A stretch of DNA of 64,000 bases from Tretioscincus oriximinensis (GCA_022410635.1 JAJVDF010001197.1:206738-270737); one strand, 5' to 3'; positions 1-11,350 are shown, counted from the stretch's first letter. Numbers and translations are program-made. The notes: generated by a model from the sequence alone, not told the origin.

Positions 1-811
1 AGATATTTGCACTTTTAGTGCTTTGGTTATTTGGAGAAGTCTACTCTGTAAAAAAGACATGTGTGCATAAAAGATTTGAATGAAAATCTTTGTAATAGTG
101 GGAAAACACATTAAATTGGAGGAACTAGTTTGCAGTATTATGCTCCTAAGCAAAATTCTGGACAAATAGATTCATATGAAGAGGGTTTTTTTTCTTCTCT
201 CAAAGGGAAAGCAATGTAGAAAAGAAGCAAACAGAACTTTAGATTAGTCTTATGAGGGATTCTGTGAAATGAAATCTGGCAGGTTCATCCATTCCTATTA
301 TAATGTTTCCAATTTCTCCTTATGGCTAGGGAAAAGGACAGCATTTTCAAATAGATGAAGCTTGATTGCAAGAGGGACCTTTCCATTTGTCAATATCTTT
401 GTACAATCAGCCCTGTGTAGGATTCCAATAGCATTTCACAACTTTGTGTACATCTCTTCCTGAAGGAAAGTGAAAACTTGGCCAGATATTTTTTTTAGAT
501 ACGAAAGAGGCGTACCTGGCACACATCCAGCACAGTCTCAGAAAGACCACACAACTGCTATTTGACCCCAAATCCAAAGAATAATCTTTTGTCATNTTGT
601 CTCAGTGCTTTAGGAATTTTTGCTACCCTGATCTATTGCTCTAAGTTAGCTAAGCGCTTATTCATTTATTATAGCTTTTCACCAAGCCCTTCGAGGCAGT
701 AAAAGTAGATTTGTTTTATTTGCATTTGGAGAGGCTGAATGACATTGAATAACCAAAAACAAACTAACAAACAAAAACTTCATGATTGAGTTGGGATTTG
801 AAATTTGGATC
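1..811. other. No recognisable feature
   Basis: AT-rich sequence with only short chance open frames. I see no exon-like pattern, no microsatellite longer than a few units and no known repeat end. It runs up to the broken 3' edge of the CR1 copy. Confidence 0.5.
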
Positions 812-2197
812 CCCTTTATCCACATGTTTATTAACACACTCAAAGAATTTTAACAAGTTTGTAAGGCATGATTTACCTTTGCAGAAGCCATGCTGAATAT
901 CATTCAGCAATGCATGCTTCTCCATGTGTTTAANAATTTTATCCTTGATTATTGTTTCCGACACTTTACCTGGAACTGATGTTAAACTGACGAGTCTATA
1001 ATTTCCAGGATCACCCCGGGATCCTTTTTTGAAGATTGGTGTTATGTTAGCTACTCTCCAATCTACTGGCACAGTGCCTGATCTTAAGGAAAGATTAAAT
1101 ATTTTGGCTAGTTCAGCAATTTCACATTTGAGTTCTTTAAGAATTCGGAGATGAATGTCATCTGGCCCCAGGGATTTATTAATGTTCAGCTTATTAAGGC
1201 TAGCAAGGGCCTTCTCCCTTGTTATCTCTGACCAGTTTAATTCCTCTGATGTCCTTCCTGAGAGTTTGTGCTCTCCTCACTACGATATGTCTTTCACTTT
1301 TTAAATTAGTTTCTCTTCTTTCTAATGACTTCCCTTACTGTAGTGGTAAGCCATGCAGGCTTCCTCTTGACTTGGCGGAACCCTTTCTTCTCTTGTAAAT
1401 GCATTATATTTGTGCCTCCAATATTGTATATGTAAATAGTTTCCATGCTTTTTGAAGAAATTGGACTCTTCCTACTTCCCCTTTTAATTTTCTTTTTACC
1501 ATTTTCCTCATCTTGGGAAAATTTCCTTTGTGAAAGTTTAAGGTTTCTATGTTAGAACTGCTTGACAATTTTCTATCCACGTTCAAGTTGAAAGTTACTG
1601 TGTTATGGTCACTGATTCCTAATAAACAGATCCTGTTTATTACTTAGGACTAAATCCAGGATTCCCTTGCCCCTAGGTGCTCTAGGGTGCAATCCCTTAT
1701 CATGTTTAGGAATTTTATTTCTTTTCCATGAGTTTACCCAATCTATGTGTGGATAGTTGAAGTCTCTGATTATTACTACCCTTCCCTTTTTGGAAGCTTC
1801 AGTGATCTCATGTTCAAAATGTGTATCACCTTCCGGTGTTTGATTTGTGGGGGGCAATAGCATACTCCCAATATTAGACTAGTTTTCTGACCTGTTAATG
1901 TTACCCATAGTGCTTCTGTGGATGGGTCTGTTTTACCTGGAAACTCCAGTTCGTAGGATTCAATTTCTTCTTTTACGTACAAGGNTCCACTGCCTCCAGT
2001 TCACCCTTTCCCATCTTTTCTGTATAGTTTGTAACTTGGGACAACTCTATCCCATTTTCTTCTGTCCACCAGGTTTCAGTTATGCCAATAATATCAATAT
2101 CGTTGTCCTTCACTAAGCATTCCAATTTCCCTATTTTTGCTTGACTATATGCACCTTTCTGGTTCAAGTTTGGCCCAGTATGTTCATGAGAAACCAC
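812..2197 (-). pseudogene. CR1 ORF2 remnant (endonuclease and start of RT)
   Basis: The endonuclease start shows IDIIGITETWWTEENG (catalytic Glu region) at about 2080-2120. A second frame gives LGVCYCPP, a third gives VVIIRDFNYPHIDW (normally GDFN; the Gly is Arg here) and GILDLVLSNK. The RT begins at about 1072 with PVDWRVANITPIFKKG and ends in the HVDKGDP block. The pieces lie in different frames, so several indels separate them. The protein would nick target DNA and reverse-transcribe CR1 RNA. This copy lacks RT motifs A-E and is dead. Confidence 0.8.
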
Positions 2198-2485
2198 AGA
2201 TTGCTCATTACAGCTTTCTGCTTGGATACTACATTCTAGTTCCCCTTCTAAGATAATATTATGTGCATAATTCCGTTCCTCAGTAATTGCATTTACATTT
2301 ATCCTTTCTTGAACCAGATGCTGTCCAGCTCCTTTTGGCTTTCTCCCAGGGATCAGTTTAAAAACTGCTCTGCAACTTTTTTAATATTAAGCACGAGCAG
2401 TCTGGTTTCATCTTGGTTCAAGTGCAACCCGTCTCTTTTGTACAGGTATGGCCTGTCCACAAATGTTCCATAGTTCCTGACATAT

Positions 2486-3400
2486 CTAAATGTCCTTACA
2501 ACACCATAGCTTCATCCACACATTGAAGCTTCTAATCACTGCCTGCCTAGTTGGTCCTGCCCGTGAAATAGGTAACATTTCAGAAAATGCTACCTTGGAG
2601 GTTCTGGATTTCAATCTTCTGCCTAATAACCTAAATTTAGCTTCCAGGACGCCCTGCTTGATTCTCCCAATGTCATTGATACCAACGTGTACCACAACAC
2701 CTGGCTCCTCCACAGGACTGTCTATCAGCTTACCTAGATGTAGCATGATGTCCGCAACCTTAGCACCCAGCAAGTAAGTTACCAGTATGCCCATCACACA
2801 CCCTCCTAACAATCAAATTACTCACTATAAGAAGCCCCCCTCCCACCACCTGTCGGGGACTATCCTTGGTGCATGAGGATTCCAGTGCATCATCCATGGA
2901 AGGGGATCCTACTAAGGGAAGCAGTCCCTCTTCCTCTGACTGATGCCCTTCCTGCCTGAGACACTGATTCTNCAAAGCTAGGCTGACCAGATGACCCCTT
3001 TTTTGGGGGGGGTGTTGAAAACCCAGTTTGGGGGTGCCTCACAGTTTTCTCTGAGGAAACTTTTTTCAAAAAGAAGATTTTTTTTTGAATTTCTTTTTGT
3101 TTTTTAATATTTTTTTTCCTCAGAAAAAATGGGAGGCACCCCAAAAATGGTGTTTTTATCTCCCCCCCCCCAAAAGGGGTCATCTGGTCAGCCAACCAAA
3201 GCAGCTGGAGAGCTTCACTCCTGGGAGTGGGATGTTCCTGCTACATCCCTGAAGGTTTCATCTTGATGCCTATTTCTGTATCTCTGCTTTTCCTGGTTGG
3301 TTACCTTGGTCTCAAGGGAAGAAACACATTCCCTGAGATCCAGGAGCTCCTTGCACTGAACACACAACCATGACTTTGCTCCAGTACCTACTCCAAACAA
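2486..3400 (-). pseudogene. CR1 ORF1 remnant with esterase-like C-terminus
   Basis: The inner fragment (about 2812-2486) reads VVHVGINDIGRIKQGVLEAK followed by a basic stretch and then ISRAGPTRQAVIRSFNVW, the pattern of the SGNH/esterase-like domain in CR1 ORF1 proteins. The N-terminal fragment (about 3400-3215) contains LCVQCKELLDLRECVSSLET, a Cys pair followed by a heptad-like helix, as expected for the ORF1 zinc-finger/coiled-coil start. The two fragments are split by a nested 217-bp MITE and by frame changes. In intact CR1 this protein binds nucleic acid and helps retrotransposition; this copy cannot make it. Family identity comes from domain order next to the EN and RT pieces. Confidence 0.7.
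2979..3195. mobile_element. Nested MITE, 217 bp, with 20-bp terminal inverted repeats
   Basis: The left end GGCTGACCAGATGACCCC (from 2981) is the exact reverse complement of the right end GGGGTCATCTGGTCAGCC (to 3193), and the match extends by a base or two each way. Inner halves continue as a looser palindrome (GGGGTGCCTC versus GAGGCACCCC). The flanks NCAAAGC (2972-2978) and CCAAAGC (3196-3202) look like a 7-8 bp target duplication, which favours a hAT-like mover over Tc1/mariner (TA). It has no coding capacity. It lies inside CR1 ORF1, so it is younger than that copy. Confidence 0.8.
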
Positions 3401-3440
3401 CTAATCTATCTTGTGGACATTTAAAAGAAATGAGGATGAC

Positions 3441-3966
3441 CNGTTTAAAGCCAATTGACAAACAAAGCAAAACCTTTAAAAAAGAAAAAGGGAGGTTTAT
3501 TCTCAATAGGTGTGTGTATTAACTGTCAAGATACATTCTTACCTTTTTGTCTCAGTTTCTTTTGCTTTTCCCTCTATCTTCAACAACTCTCTCTGTTTAC
3601 ACTTCCTGAGGAAGGAAGTCTGACCAAACGCCAAGTCTTTTGTCTTGCTTCTTGTTAACATCGCTGGAATAGGAGATACCAAAGCTTCTTATCTGAAGTT
3701 ATAATAACAAAAGCAATACAGAGCTCCTTTTTTGTAAAACCAGCCATAATTTGAAGGTCAGAGGCAGTATACAGTAATATTTCTTCCAGAGCTCATTCAG
3801 ACATGTCTTACTCCACCGCCATCTTGGAGACAACCCCACTACCAGAATACAGTAGTAGTCTGTGTTGCATTTGAAGCCTAATCTCAGTGGTAGGTCTTAC
3901 TTGGGTTCTAAGTGAGAAGGGAAGGGTACTGAGGAAGAGTGATTCCAGATAGTTCTGGCAGGTTGG
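3441..3966. other. Unassigned; possible CR1 5' leader
   Basis: No gene is seen. The pyrimidine-rich part at about 3540-3660 could be the antisense CR1 5' untranslated leader, since it abuts the ORF1 start, but no sharp boundary marks it. Confidence 0.3.
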
Positions 3967-3985
3967 GGATGATGATGATGATGAC

Positions 3986-4027
<42 letters not shown>

Positions 4028-4087
4028 ATATGATCATCATCATGATCATCATGATCATCATCATGATCATCATCATCAACATCATCA
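3967..4087. repeat. Palindromic (GAT)n / (ATC)n microsatellite
   Basis: About 18 GAT triplets run into a GATATATGATC junction and then about 15 ATC-type triplets (CATCATGATCATC), so the two halves are reverse complements and can fold into a long hairpin. Poly-Met and poly-His open frames on both strands here are by-products of the triplet repeat, not genes. Confidence 0.95.
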
Positions 4088-4207
4088 AAAATTGGACTTG
4101 CCTCTATCTCATAGCATATTCATCACCCACTAGGAAGTCTGCCTCAGACATGGACATCCCATTCACAAGAATTTTCATTCACAAAGCTAAGTAGTGATTT
4201 TTTAAAA

Positions 4208-4436
4208 AATTGTATTATTATAATTATATTATAATTATAATTATAAAACAGAGCAGTAAATAAATATAAATTTATATATATATTTATATATTATTTATAT
4301 ATATATTTATATATTTATATATATATATAAATATATTTATATATTATTTATATATATATTTATATATATATTTATATATTTATTTATATATATATTTATA
4401 TATATATTTATATATATATAAATATATATATTTTTT
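4208..4436. repeat. AT-only tandem array
   Basis: Almost pure A/T for about 230 bp. It opens with TATAATTATAATTATA and then TATATATTTA-type units of about 10-16 bp repeat with slippage. It is self-complementary throughout and could extrude cruciforms. It ends at TTTTTTATTCC. Confidence 0.95.
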
Positions 4437-5150
4437 ATTCCTATTTTGCAATGAAACGGGGAGTGTGGGAGTGCTGAGAATGCTACAAAGGAAATATAAG
4501 AGTTGTTGTGCTCCCTATATACTATATATCAATGGAATGTAGTAGGTAAATGCTGGCCACGAAGCCACAATACACCATTATTTGCTATAAGCATGAATGA
4601 TAGCAGGCACAGGCCAGTAAATTCTTGACTCTCTATATGGCCACATGTATTAATGTGCCAAAGAGCAGAGCACATCCCTAAAGACAACGTTTTCCTAATC
4701 CATGCCAGTACCCATTACAGATCCGTAAGCCACCACTCTAATATNCTGCCAATTTTTCATCATTTGCTGAGGTTTGTAGTTGTTCTCTGCTCGACAGTAC
4801 TCCTAGGTCTGTTATATTTTTCTGCAGAAATAATTATCAGGTCTTGATGCTTCAGACAGCTAATGAAAGCTATTGTACTTTCCAGAAGTAGCAAATTTGG
4901 AACAGAAGGGGAAGGAGAAAGATGAGCAGCGAATAGGAAGATAGAGAAGGAGAATGAGGCTGCGTGCACACAGCATATTTCTATCTTGATCGGAGCGAGA
5001 TGAGGATGAGTCCAGCACAGGGTTAAGGGGTTTTCAGTAGTCGTCCTGCAATAAATGGCATTTTTCCTGGAATAAACTATTGTTGGGATATTCAGCCACT
5101 GTTCTGGAGAACCTCCATCCTTTCGTGGCCAACCCCCGTCCTCACCAGAG
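4437..5150. other. No recognisable feature
   Basis: Single-copy-looking sequence with no supported gene, repeat end or RNA structure. Confidence 0.4.
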
Positions 5151-5151
5151 T

Positions 5152-5430
5152 GTATTTAGGCACGAATGGCTTAGTCACTTAGGAAACCATCTCTTATCTG
5201 GGAGATCGGGTTTCGAAGCCCTGTGTCAGAAGTGGGGAGTGAGCACCTTCCACTAGCTTGTAGCTCTAGCCAACCCAGCTATTTGAAAGCAATAATTGCA
5301 AGAAATTGCAACTGGTGGGGAAGACAGAATATGACCCTTTGGGCAAAATACCCTTATAAGCCTCTTTGAGTCCCTTTGAAAGGTGAGAAAAGCNGGGTAT
5401 AAGAACCCAGTTCTTCTTCTTTTTCTATGT
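5152..5430 (+). mobile_element. tRNA-derived SINE (family A), near full length
   Basis: The head GGCACGAATGGCTTAGTCAC resembles a tRNA A box, and GGGTTTCGAAGCCC 50 bases later resembles a B box. The body then runs through AGCTCTAGCCAACCCAGCTA and GGGTATAAGAACCCAGTTC, ending in a TTC-rich tail (TTCTTCTTCTTTTTC). The same head and body recur at 35735 and, inverted, at 8650-8965, so this is an interspersed Pol III SINE and not a tRNA gene. The tail probably serves LINE-driven copying. Confidence 0.85.
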
Positions 5431-6529
5431 GTGTGCACAAATTAGGCACGAGAGGCAAAAACAAATGAGAACCCAGCAGTTGTTTCTAGTGGTGGTTGTA
5501 AGTAGAAAGAAAAATTCTCAGACTGCATTCAGTGAACAATATTATGGAACTGGATATACAGGTTTGGTGTGCTCAGAAATGCAATTGCTATATTTCAGAA
5601 TATAGTTTTATGGTGGTTTTTAAGTCGTCGTGTGCATGCAGCTGACCTACAAACTATGATTAGAAAGTGTGGTTTGCTAAAAGTAGCAGCAAGGAATCTC
5701 ATGATCGATTAACGTAAGTGTGGACAAGAAATCTGTTTTACCAAGGACATGGTATTTCTTTTTTCCAATGAATATAATAGCAAGTGCCAAATGAGATGTG
5801 CCAATTTTCTCTTGTCATTTGAAAGCTGGTTTCAATAAGAAATGAAAGGACCACAAATATTTGTGATATGTGCATTATGCAAACATCATTCCAAAAGCAG
5901 GAAGGTCAAATAAGTAATACAGGAGGGCAGGAGGGCAGATGCTTCAAGATGCATTTTATAACAAACACAAAAAAACTATTGCAAGAAAGCTGTAGAGCTT
6001 AATAAAGCCTTTCCCTCCACTCCTCTTGTGGCAAACACATTTGGGGTCTTCCTCCTGTGTTGGGCAACATTTTTTGGAATATAGATTTCACTTCCACTGC
6101 CAAAAATATATTGCTGAATTGCTTTTCTTAGGAAAGGGAAGGTGAATGAAGCTAAATTACCTTACTAGTGTGGATCAGAATTTCTAGGAATGGGGTCTCA
6201 TAGCACTTTAGAAATTACCAACTTTTTCTTGTTGGTTTTTAAGGTGCCACAATACCTCCTAGATGGAAGGTCTGTGAGAAACAGACATGTATACAGATGT
6301 GGTGATGAGATGTCTAGTTCAGTACAATGATGGTTGTTAAGGGTTTGTGTGTGAACACAGAGATACAGGCGGGAGAATGATTTGGAGGGTCCTTTGTTTT
6401 GGAAGTGATCACATGACATGCATTTGTTCCACATTCATGGACGNCATTTGTTCCAGCTTATGGTTGCAGCCAAAAGCTGCTCTTTGGATTCAAGCTTCAG
6501 TTCTAAGCCTAATACCTTAGTTTACTATT
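5431..6529. other. No recognisable feature
   Basis: About 1.1 kb with no supported gene or repeat. Confidence 0.4.
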
Positions 6530-6965
6530 TGATTTATACTCCGCCCACCCCACAAAGGGCTCTGGGCGGCTCACAACGTAATNCAAAACAATAAAATACA
6601 AGATAATTATATAAATCAGTAAAAGTCCAGTAAATATTTAAAAACAAATTACAATCATAACCCTCCAACGTATACCAACTCAAATTCAAATTAAAAGAAG
6701 GTGGAGGCAGATCAGCCTGAGGCTTGAAGCTAGCCAAAGTTCCGGTGGAACAACTCTGCATTAAAAGCTCTCCGGAAACTCGACAGTNCTTTAATTGCTT
6801 GAGTACTCATAGAGAGGATGTTCCACCAGGTAGGGGGCACCCAAGAGAATGCCCTATTTTTGGTGACCAAAAGACGGGCCTCACTGATGCCAGAAAACTG
6901 TAACCGGAACAGAGGGACATCCCACTCAGATCTAGGATGTCATGTGTATGTGGAGATGGCCTTAA
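6530..6965 (-). mobile_element. 3' end of an L2/CR1-like retrotransposon, minus strand
   Basis: Read in reverse, a C-terminal ORF2 piece appears (EARLLVTKNRAFSWVPPTWW), equivalent to the RAFSVVAPCLWNSLP block of the L2 copy at 29 kb but diverged. It is followed by a 3' UTR ending in the antisense of a TTTATACTCCGCCCAC motif seen near other L2-type 3' ends here. It is a 5'-truncated copy of a subfamily distinct from the 29-kb L2. Confidence 0.65.
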
Positions 6966-8105
6966 TAAATAACTCTAAATAAATATGGTCTTGTTTTGCT
7001 ATCTTTAATTAAATAAATGAGTATCAAGATGGACTGGATCTGTGACAGAACAACAACGAAGCAAAATGGGATATCCAACTTGGTTTATCTGTAGAGTACT
7101 TTCTGAGGTAAAAGACAGACAATCTTCCGTTAAAATTAACTTGTCATTTTCTTTATTTTGTTTTTGCCCTCCTTTCAGTGTTTCTCAGCTCCTGCTCTAG
7201 TTTTCAAACTTTTTTCCCCCTTTAACCACAGAGAAGTTCAATACACATTCAGTGGGGTGCAATACAGTATGTAGCCTTCCTTCTTTAGGCAGTTTTCCCA
7301 CAAAACACACGCATTAATTTTTCATATGCCTCTTAAGTTTCATCAAACCTCACAGACACTGAGGGGGAAAAAGTTCTTCTCAGACATTGGTAGGCTATAT
7401 TAAAATATTTCATACTGAAGGGAAGATAGACATTTAGCGACTGGAACAAGAGAGTTTGTTTTTAACAAGCGTACTTTGACATAACAAAATCTCTGACATT
7501 TCTAAAGATAAAACAAAATAATAAGAAAGGCAGGATAGAGGTCTTTTCTCCATTCTCCATAGAATCAGAATATTTGGGGGCACAGGGGGAGGGGGAATCA
7601 CTCAGCTATTAATGTTTTAAAATGAAGCATTTCTGTTGTCATATAAAGACAGATCCATGTGATGCCAAGATACAGGAATGACAATTGATATGAAAATATA
7701 CTGGTTTTAAAAGGAAATAAAAAGAAGCGGCTGTTCCGCTGATTGTAATTTATGCAAACTGAAAGTTAAAAAAATGCAATTGATTTGACACATATAGCTT
7801 GTTGGTTTAGCATAGAATGATTAACGTTACTGTGGGCTTGGCCCATGAAAAAAATTGTGAAAAACATTAAAAATCTGTTCTACCTACCCCCACAAATCTA
7901 TGTTTAGAAAGAAAAGAAAAAGGACACAATAGCTCAGAACATTTTGGTTAATGAGTCATCGTGGTAAAATATACAGTTACTCAGTAAAAATGGCAATTTT
8001 TAAATAAAGTCCTTTCTGCGCTAGGCTTTATTCTTGCTCATAGTTCAAAATAAGAACCTACCATCCACATGCTGGATGCAGGCAAAGCAAGACCTACCCT
8101 GGGTC
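6966..8105. other. No recognisable feature
   Basis: About 1.1 kb of AT-rich sequence with no supported gene or repeat family. Confidence 0.4.
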
Positions 8106-8575
8106 CACCTTAGTCTGTACTAACGTGTAGATGGCATCTATTATCTATTCTTGGATAAAATACAGAATAGGCATCAGTGCAGAAACGGCTTAAGAACAGA
8201 AAAAGTATTTGAAAGCTTGACAACAGTGTCAGTTTGCCAGGGTCACAAAGACAATCCTGGAAATGTTCTATTCCTGTGGGATTGTCAAAAATAATACTAG
8301 TTGACAGTTTCACAGAACTGTTCCCAATCCCTGAATTTAGGCCAGTTTGGACATGGCAATGCAGATGGCCATCAGTGCAGCAGTTGATTTTGATCCTTAT
8401 TGCTTGATCTGGGCCAGGTTTGGTTTTCATGGTGTGCAGAAACTGCTTGAACGTAGCAGTGGAGAAATGAAGGCAACTGTGGTCCTTTCCATGCCAGCTA
8501 TTATTTTGTGATTTATCTTGAAATAGGGGCCTGCAATCTGCATGCTCCATAGACTATGGCAGGTTTCATTTGGGG
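8106..8575. repeat. Interspersed palindromic repeat family X, long copy
   Basis: The left edge (GTGTAGATGGCATCTATTAT then TTCTTGGATAAAATACAGAA) matches the right half of the 39560-39730 element. The right edge (GGGGCCTGCAATCTGCATGC then ATAGACTATGGCAGG) matches, in inverse sense, the ends at 9118 and 54400. The family therefore has inverted ends and looks like a non-autonomous DNA transposon. An open frame across the middle (8110-8550, minus) has no recognisable domain and shares its ends with the repeat, so I do not call it a gene. Confidence 0.55.
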
Positions 8576-8649
8576 TCTGTCATTGCTTACATTAGAATGT
8601 GAACAACAAAATGTGTTCCTGTAAGGGAAAGAATCTATTTGTGAGACTT

Positions 8650-8965
8650 TCCCCTCAAATGAAGAAGATGAAGAAGATGAAGAAGATGAAGAAGATGAAG
8701 AAGATGAAGATGAACTGGGTTCTTATACCCCACTTTTCTCACCTTTTCAAAGAGACTCAAAGCAGCTTACAGGCTGCAGTGGTTCCCATGTATCTACTTG
8801 CAGTCAGTTGCAATTTCTTGCAATTCATGCTTTTGAATAGCTGGGTTGGCTAGAGCTACAGGCTAGTGGAAGGTGCTCACCCCTCCCCACATCAGACACA
8901 GGATTTCGAAACCTGATCTCCAAGACGAGAGACGGATTCCTTAGCGACTGAGCTATCCGTGCCTG
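8650..8965 (-). mobile_element. tRNA-derived SINE (family A), minus strand
   Basis: Reading in reverse gives the tRNA-like head (CACGGATAGCTCAGTCGCTA), a B-box-like GGTTTCGAAATCC, the AGCTCTAGCCAACCCAGCTA body and a GGGGTATAAGAACCCAGTTC tail as at 5152. The tail has expanded into a (GAAGAT)n microsatellite at about 8658-8712, which yields a spurious Lys/Met-rich frame on the plus strand. Confidence 0.85.
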
Positions 8966-9117
8966 TGCACAGCAAAACACTTCAGTGACCCCCCAAAATA
9001 CGCCACTCAAAATATGCTACTTTAACCTTCCTTAAAGGAAGAACTTTACTATTAACAAAAAGCCATTGTTGTAGGAAAAGGCATAGGCAGAGACGGTTGT
9101 CTCTCTTAAGGTCTCAT

Positions 9118-9345
9118 CCCCACTGAGCCATTTGGGGCCTGCCACAGTCTACACTGGCATGTAGATGGCAGGTTCCTATTCCAAGATAAAACTCAAAGTA
9201 ATGCTCAGTGGGGGACAATAAAGTCAGAAGTGCATGCAGTCTTGGAAGCTCCTGAAAGGGAAATATCGTGAGGGAACACAAAAATCTCAAACAGCTCCCT
9301 GGTAAACTTGCACACAAGACATTTTGTGGGGATGTCACTTCCTGT
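9118..9345. repeat. Interspersed repeat family X, partial copy
   Basis: GGGGCCTGCCACAGTCTACA followed by GCATGTAGATGGCAGGTTCC and TATTCCAAGATAAAACTC is the same end motif seen at 8106, 39640 and (inverted) 54400. The other end is not clear. Around 9330-9440 several GTCACTTCC/GGAAGTGAC inverted pairs could belong to the same element. Confidence 0.5.
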
Positions 9346-11034
9346 GCACAACAGGAAATGATGTCACTCTGGGTGCCATTGCCTGGAAGTAAATACCGGA
9401 AGTGACATCAAATTAATGTCACTTCCAGTAAAATGGCTGCCCACAGGGTAAAGGGGGAGGGGAGCCATTTGCTTTATAATGTACCTATGCATGAGATTTC
9501 TAGGAGTCTGCATGGCATTCTCTTGCTGTTCCCAACTCTGAGTGAGAGTGTGGGGAGAAAGCTCCACCCTCTTTTATGCAGTCATATATCAGCCAGCCAT
9601 GTGACCTGCCTCTCTCACACACACAAGGTGGCCATGCTGCCCTTACAACTATGAGTGTTTTCAGGACTGGGGCCAGCATTCCTTACTGAGTTAATTGGCT
9701 CTTGGGTAGTAAATCCCTTTAAAGATCAGCCTTTACCAAGGTTTGATAGTAATTGGGAACATGTACTAGGAATAAGCAGTAGGAGTCTGCTTGAAGGAAT
9801 TTCCCCTCCCAAAGTATGAAGGGATGTATAACACTTTGCTTAATTGGTTTGTATGTCCTTTTACTGTTCAGAATGAACTGCGACAGTTTTCAGCTTTGGC
9901 ATTTTTACTCCAGAGTGGTTGGACTTTAGATGTTCCTGGGAGGCAGTGAGGTTTGAGTGCTAACAGCAATGCTGGATTTCCAGCAGTCCCAAGATAGATC
10001 CTAAAATACAGCCTAATGTGAAAAGGGCCCCTGTTTTATCCTATATGATTATTGGGTGTGTACAATATTTTCATCAAGCCAGGCATCAAAGATTTTCCAT
10101 GCTAAATGGTATTTCTAGAGCCAATGTTATCTTTTTCTAAATAACAACAGAAATAAATGCACACGAACATATATACACNTACCTACTTAATCCATATGGA
10201 TTTTTAAAGGGCCTTGAAACAAATAAAGCAATCAGCTTGTCAGAATAAAATGTAATGAAACAGATCAATTATTATNGGCACTCAGAATGATCAAACAAAT
10301 CATCCCTCTTTACATGTACTCATGCTTTCCCAAACTGGATAAATTAGCAGAGAATTTCAGCTTTGTCCTTTGGATAGTGTACAAAAATAGAAACAATTAG
10401 TGGAAACTGATATTCAAGCATGCAGGAGGGAACTGCTTGGTGAGGAGTTTTTTTGGTTAGGGAAAGTGCAGCAAACAGCATTTAGATATGTAATTCACAT
10501 ACTGCGTCCATCTGTTCTGAAAGTAATGTATCTCCAAATGTTAGATGCTGGACATAATGAATATACAGGCTGTGTTCTCATGAGGGTGAAAGACGCGGTT
10601 TTGAGAACTGCAAAGTGAATTCAATTCCCTCTGCCGTTTTCTTCCAATTTCATTGTCCGAACAAGATTCTCATTGGCTTCCGGAATTAATGGTTGCATTG
10701 GTAGGTAATCTGTTTTTGGAGTGTCCTCTTCATGCATGCCAATCTGTCTATTAAAAAAAATATGTGCCTGAGTTTTGTGCAACTCCATAATTAAAAAAAG
10801 TAATACAGATTTACAGATGTCTAGTTTTATGCAAAACTAGAACCCCCCTGTTCCCCCCCAAACCCTTTAAAGAAACACTGTTGCCTCCTTTCCGACCACA
10901 ACTTTCCCATTTGAGGTCTACTATTGAGCTTGCGAAGTCCTTAAAAAACTAGCATATTCTATATGGATTAGAACGCTTTTAATCTTAAGTGTTTTTCTGT
11001 GAGCTGCAGAATACACTTAGGTTAAATCCATAAG
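9346..11034. other. No recognisable gene
   Basis: About 1.7 kb. Short CACTTCC inverted pairs occur near 9400. A 72-codon plus-strand frame at 10400-10618 has no recognisable domain. Nothing else is supported. Confidence 0.35.
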
Positions 11035-11135
11035 AATAGCTAAGAAGAGTCCTGATGAATCAGGCACAGTCCATTTAGACCAGCATTCTGACCCATACAA
11101 TGGCACACCAATTATATCTGAGCACGCTCAGTTAG
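11035..11135 (-). mobile_element. CR1 3'-end scrap, minus strand
   Basis: AAGAGTCCTGATGAATCAGG and AGTCCATTTAGACCAGCATT match the 3'-terminal block of the better CR1 end at 15270-15605 (GAGCCATACTGGATCAGGCC, AGTCCAGCATTCTG). Confidence 0.6.
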
Positions 11136-11169
11136 AAGAAGAATTTTCAGCTCTTCCTTACTCCTTTTC

Positions 11170-11350
11170 AAATGGCATTTAATCATCATCATCATCATAT
11201 TTATTTATAACACCCCTTTAACCAAATAGGGCTGAGAGAGTTCTAAAGAACTGTGACTGGCCCAATGTGGCTTCATGGAGGAGTGTGGAATCGAATGGGA
11301 GACTACAAGTTAAGAGACCAGCTCTAACCGTTACACCAGACTGACCCCTG
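11170..11350 (-). mobile_element. tRNA-derived SINE (family B), minus strand
   Basis: Reverse reading gives GTCTGGTGTAACGGTTAGAG (A-box-like), CCCATTCGATTCCACACTCC (B-box-like), then ACATTGGGCCAGTCACAGTT and CTCTCAGCCCTATTTGG. This is the squamate-type tRNA SINE also present at 12622 and 25556. The 3' end has an ATC microsatellite instead of the TTC tail. Confidence 0.8.

Larger units (their letters stand above)
812..3440 (-). mobile_element. CR1 non-LTR retrotransposon, minus strand, 3'-truncated
   Basis: Read on the minus strand, the order is an ORF1-like start (about 3400), an esterase-like ORF1 end (about 2800-2490), an endonuclease (about 2200-1600) and the beginning of a reverse transcriptase (about 1300-812). 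The RT part carries a CR1-type block (DWRVANITPIFKKGSRGDPGNYR broken here as DWRVANITPIFKKG and GDPGNYR) and stops just after KHVDKGDP, before the catalytic palm motifs. CR1 copies are usually 5'-truncated; losing the 3' end here points to a later deletion or rearrangement. Frameshifts and stops are frequent, so the copy is old. A MITE is nested at 2979-3195. The 5' limit is uncertain and may reach about 3800. Confidence 0.85.

Noticed and set aside
3897..4133. Poly-Met and poly-His open frames on both strands
   Set aside because: They are translations of the GAT/ATC microsatellite, not proteins.
5152..5225. tRNA gene from A-box and B-box-like sequence
   Set aside because: The same head plus a common non-tRNA body and TTC tail occurs at 8650 and 35735, so it is a SINE; the cloverleaf is also degraded.
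8110..8550. 146-codon minus-strand frame as a gene
   Set aside because: Both ends lie in the family X repeat and no domain is visible.
8599..8853. Lys/Met-rich 84-codon frame
   Set aside because: It translates the (GAAGAT)n tail of an inverted SINE.
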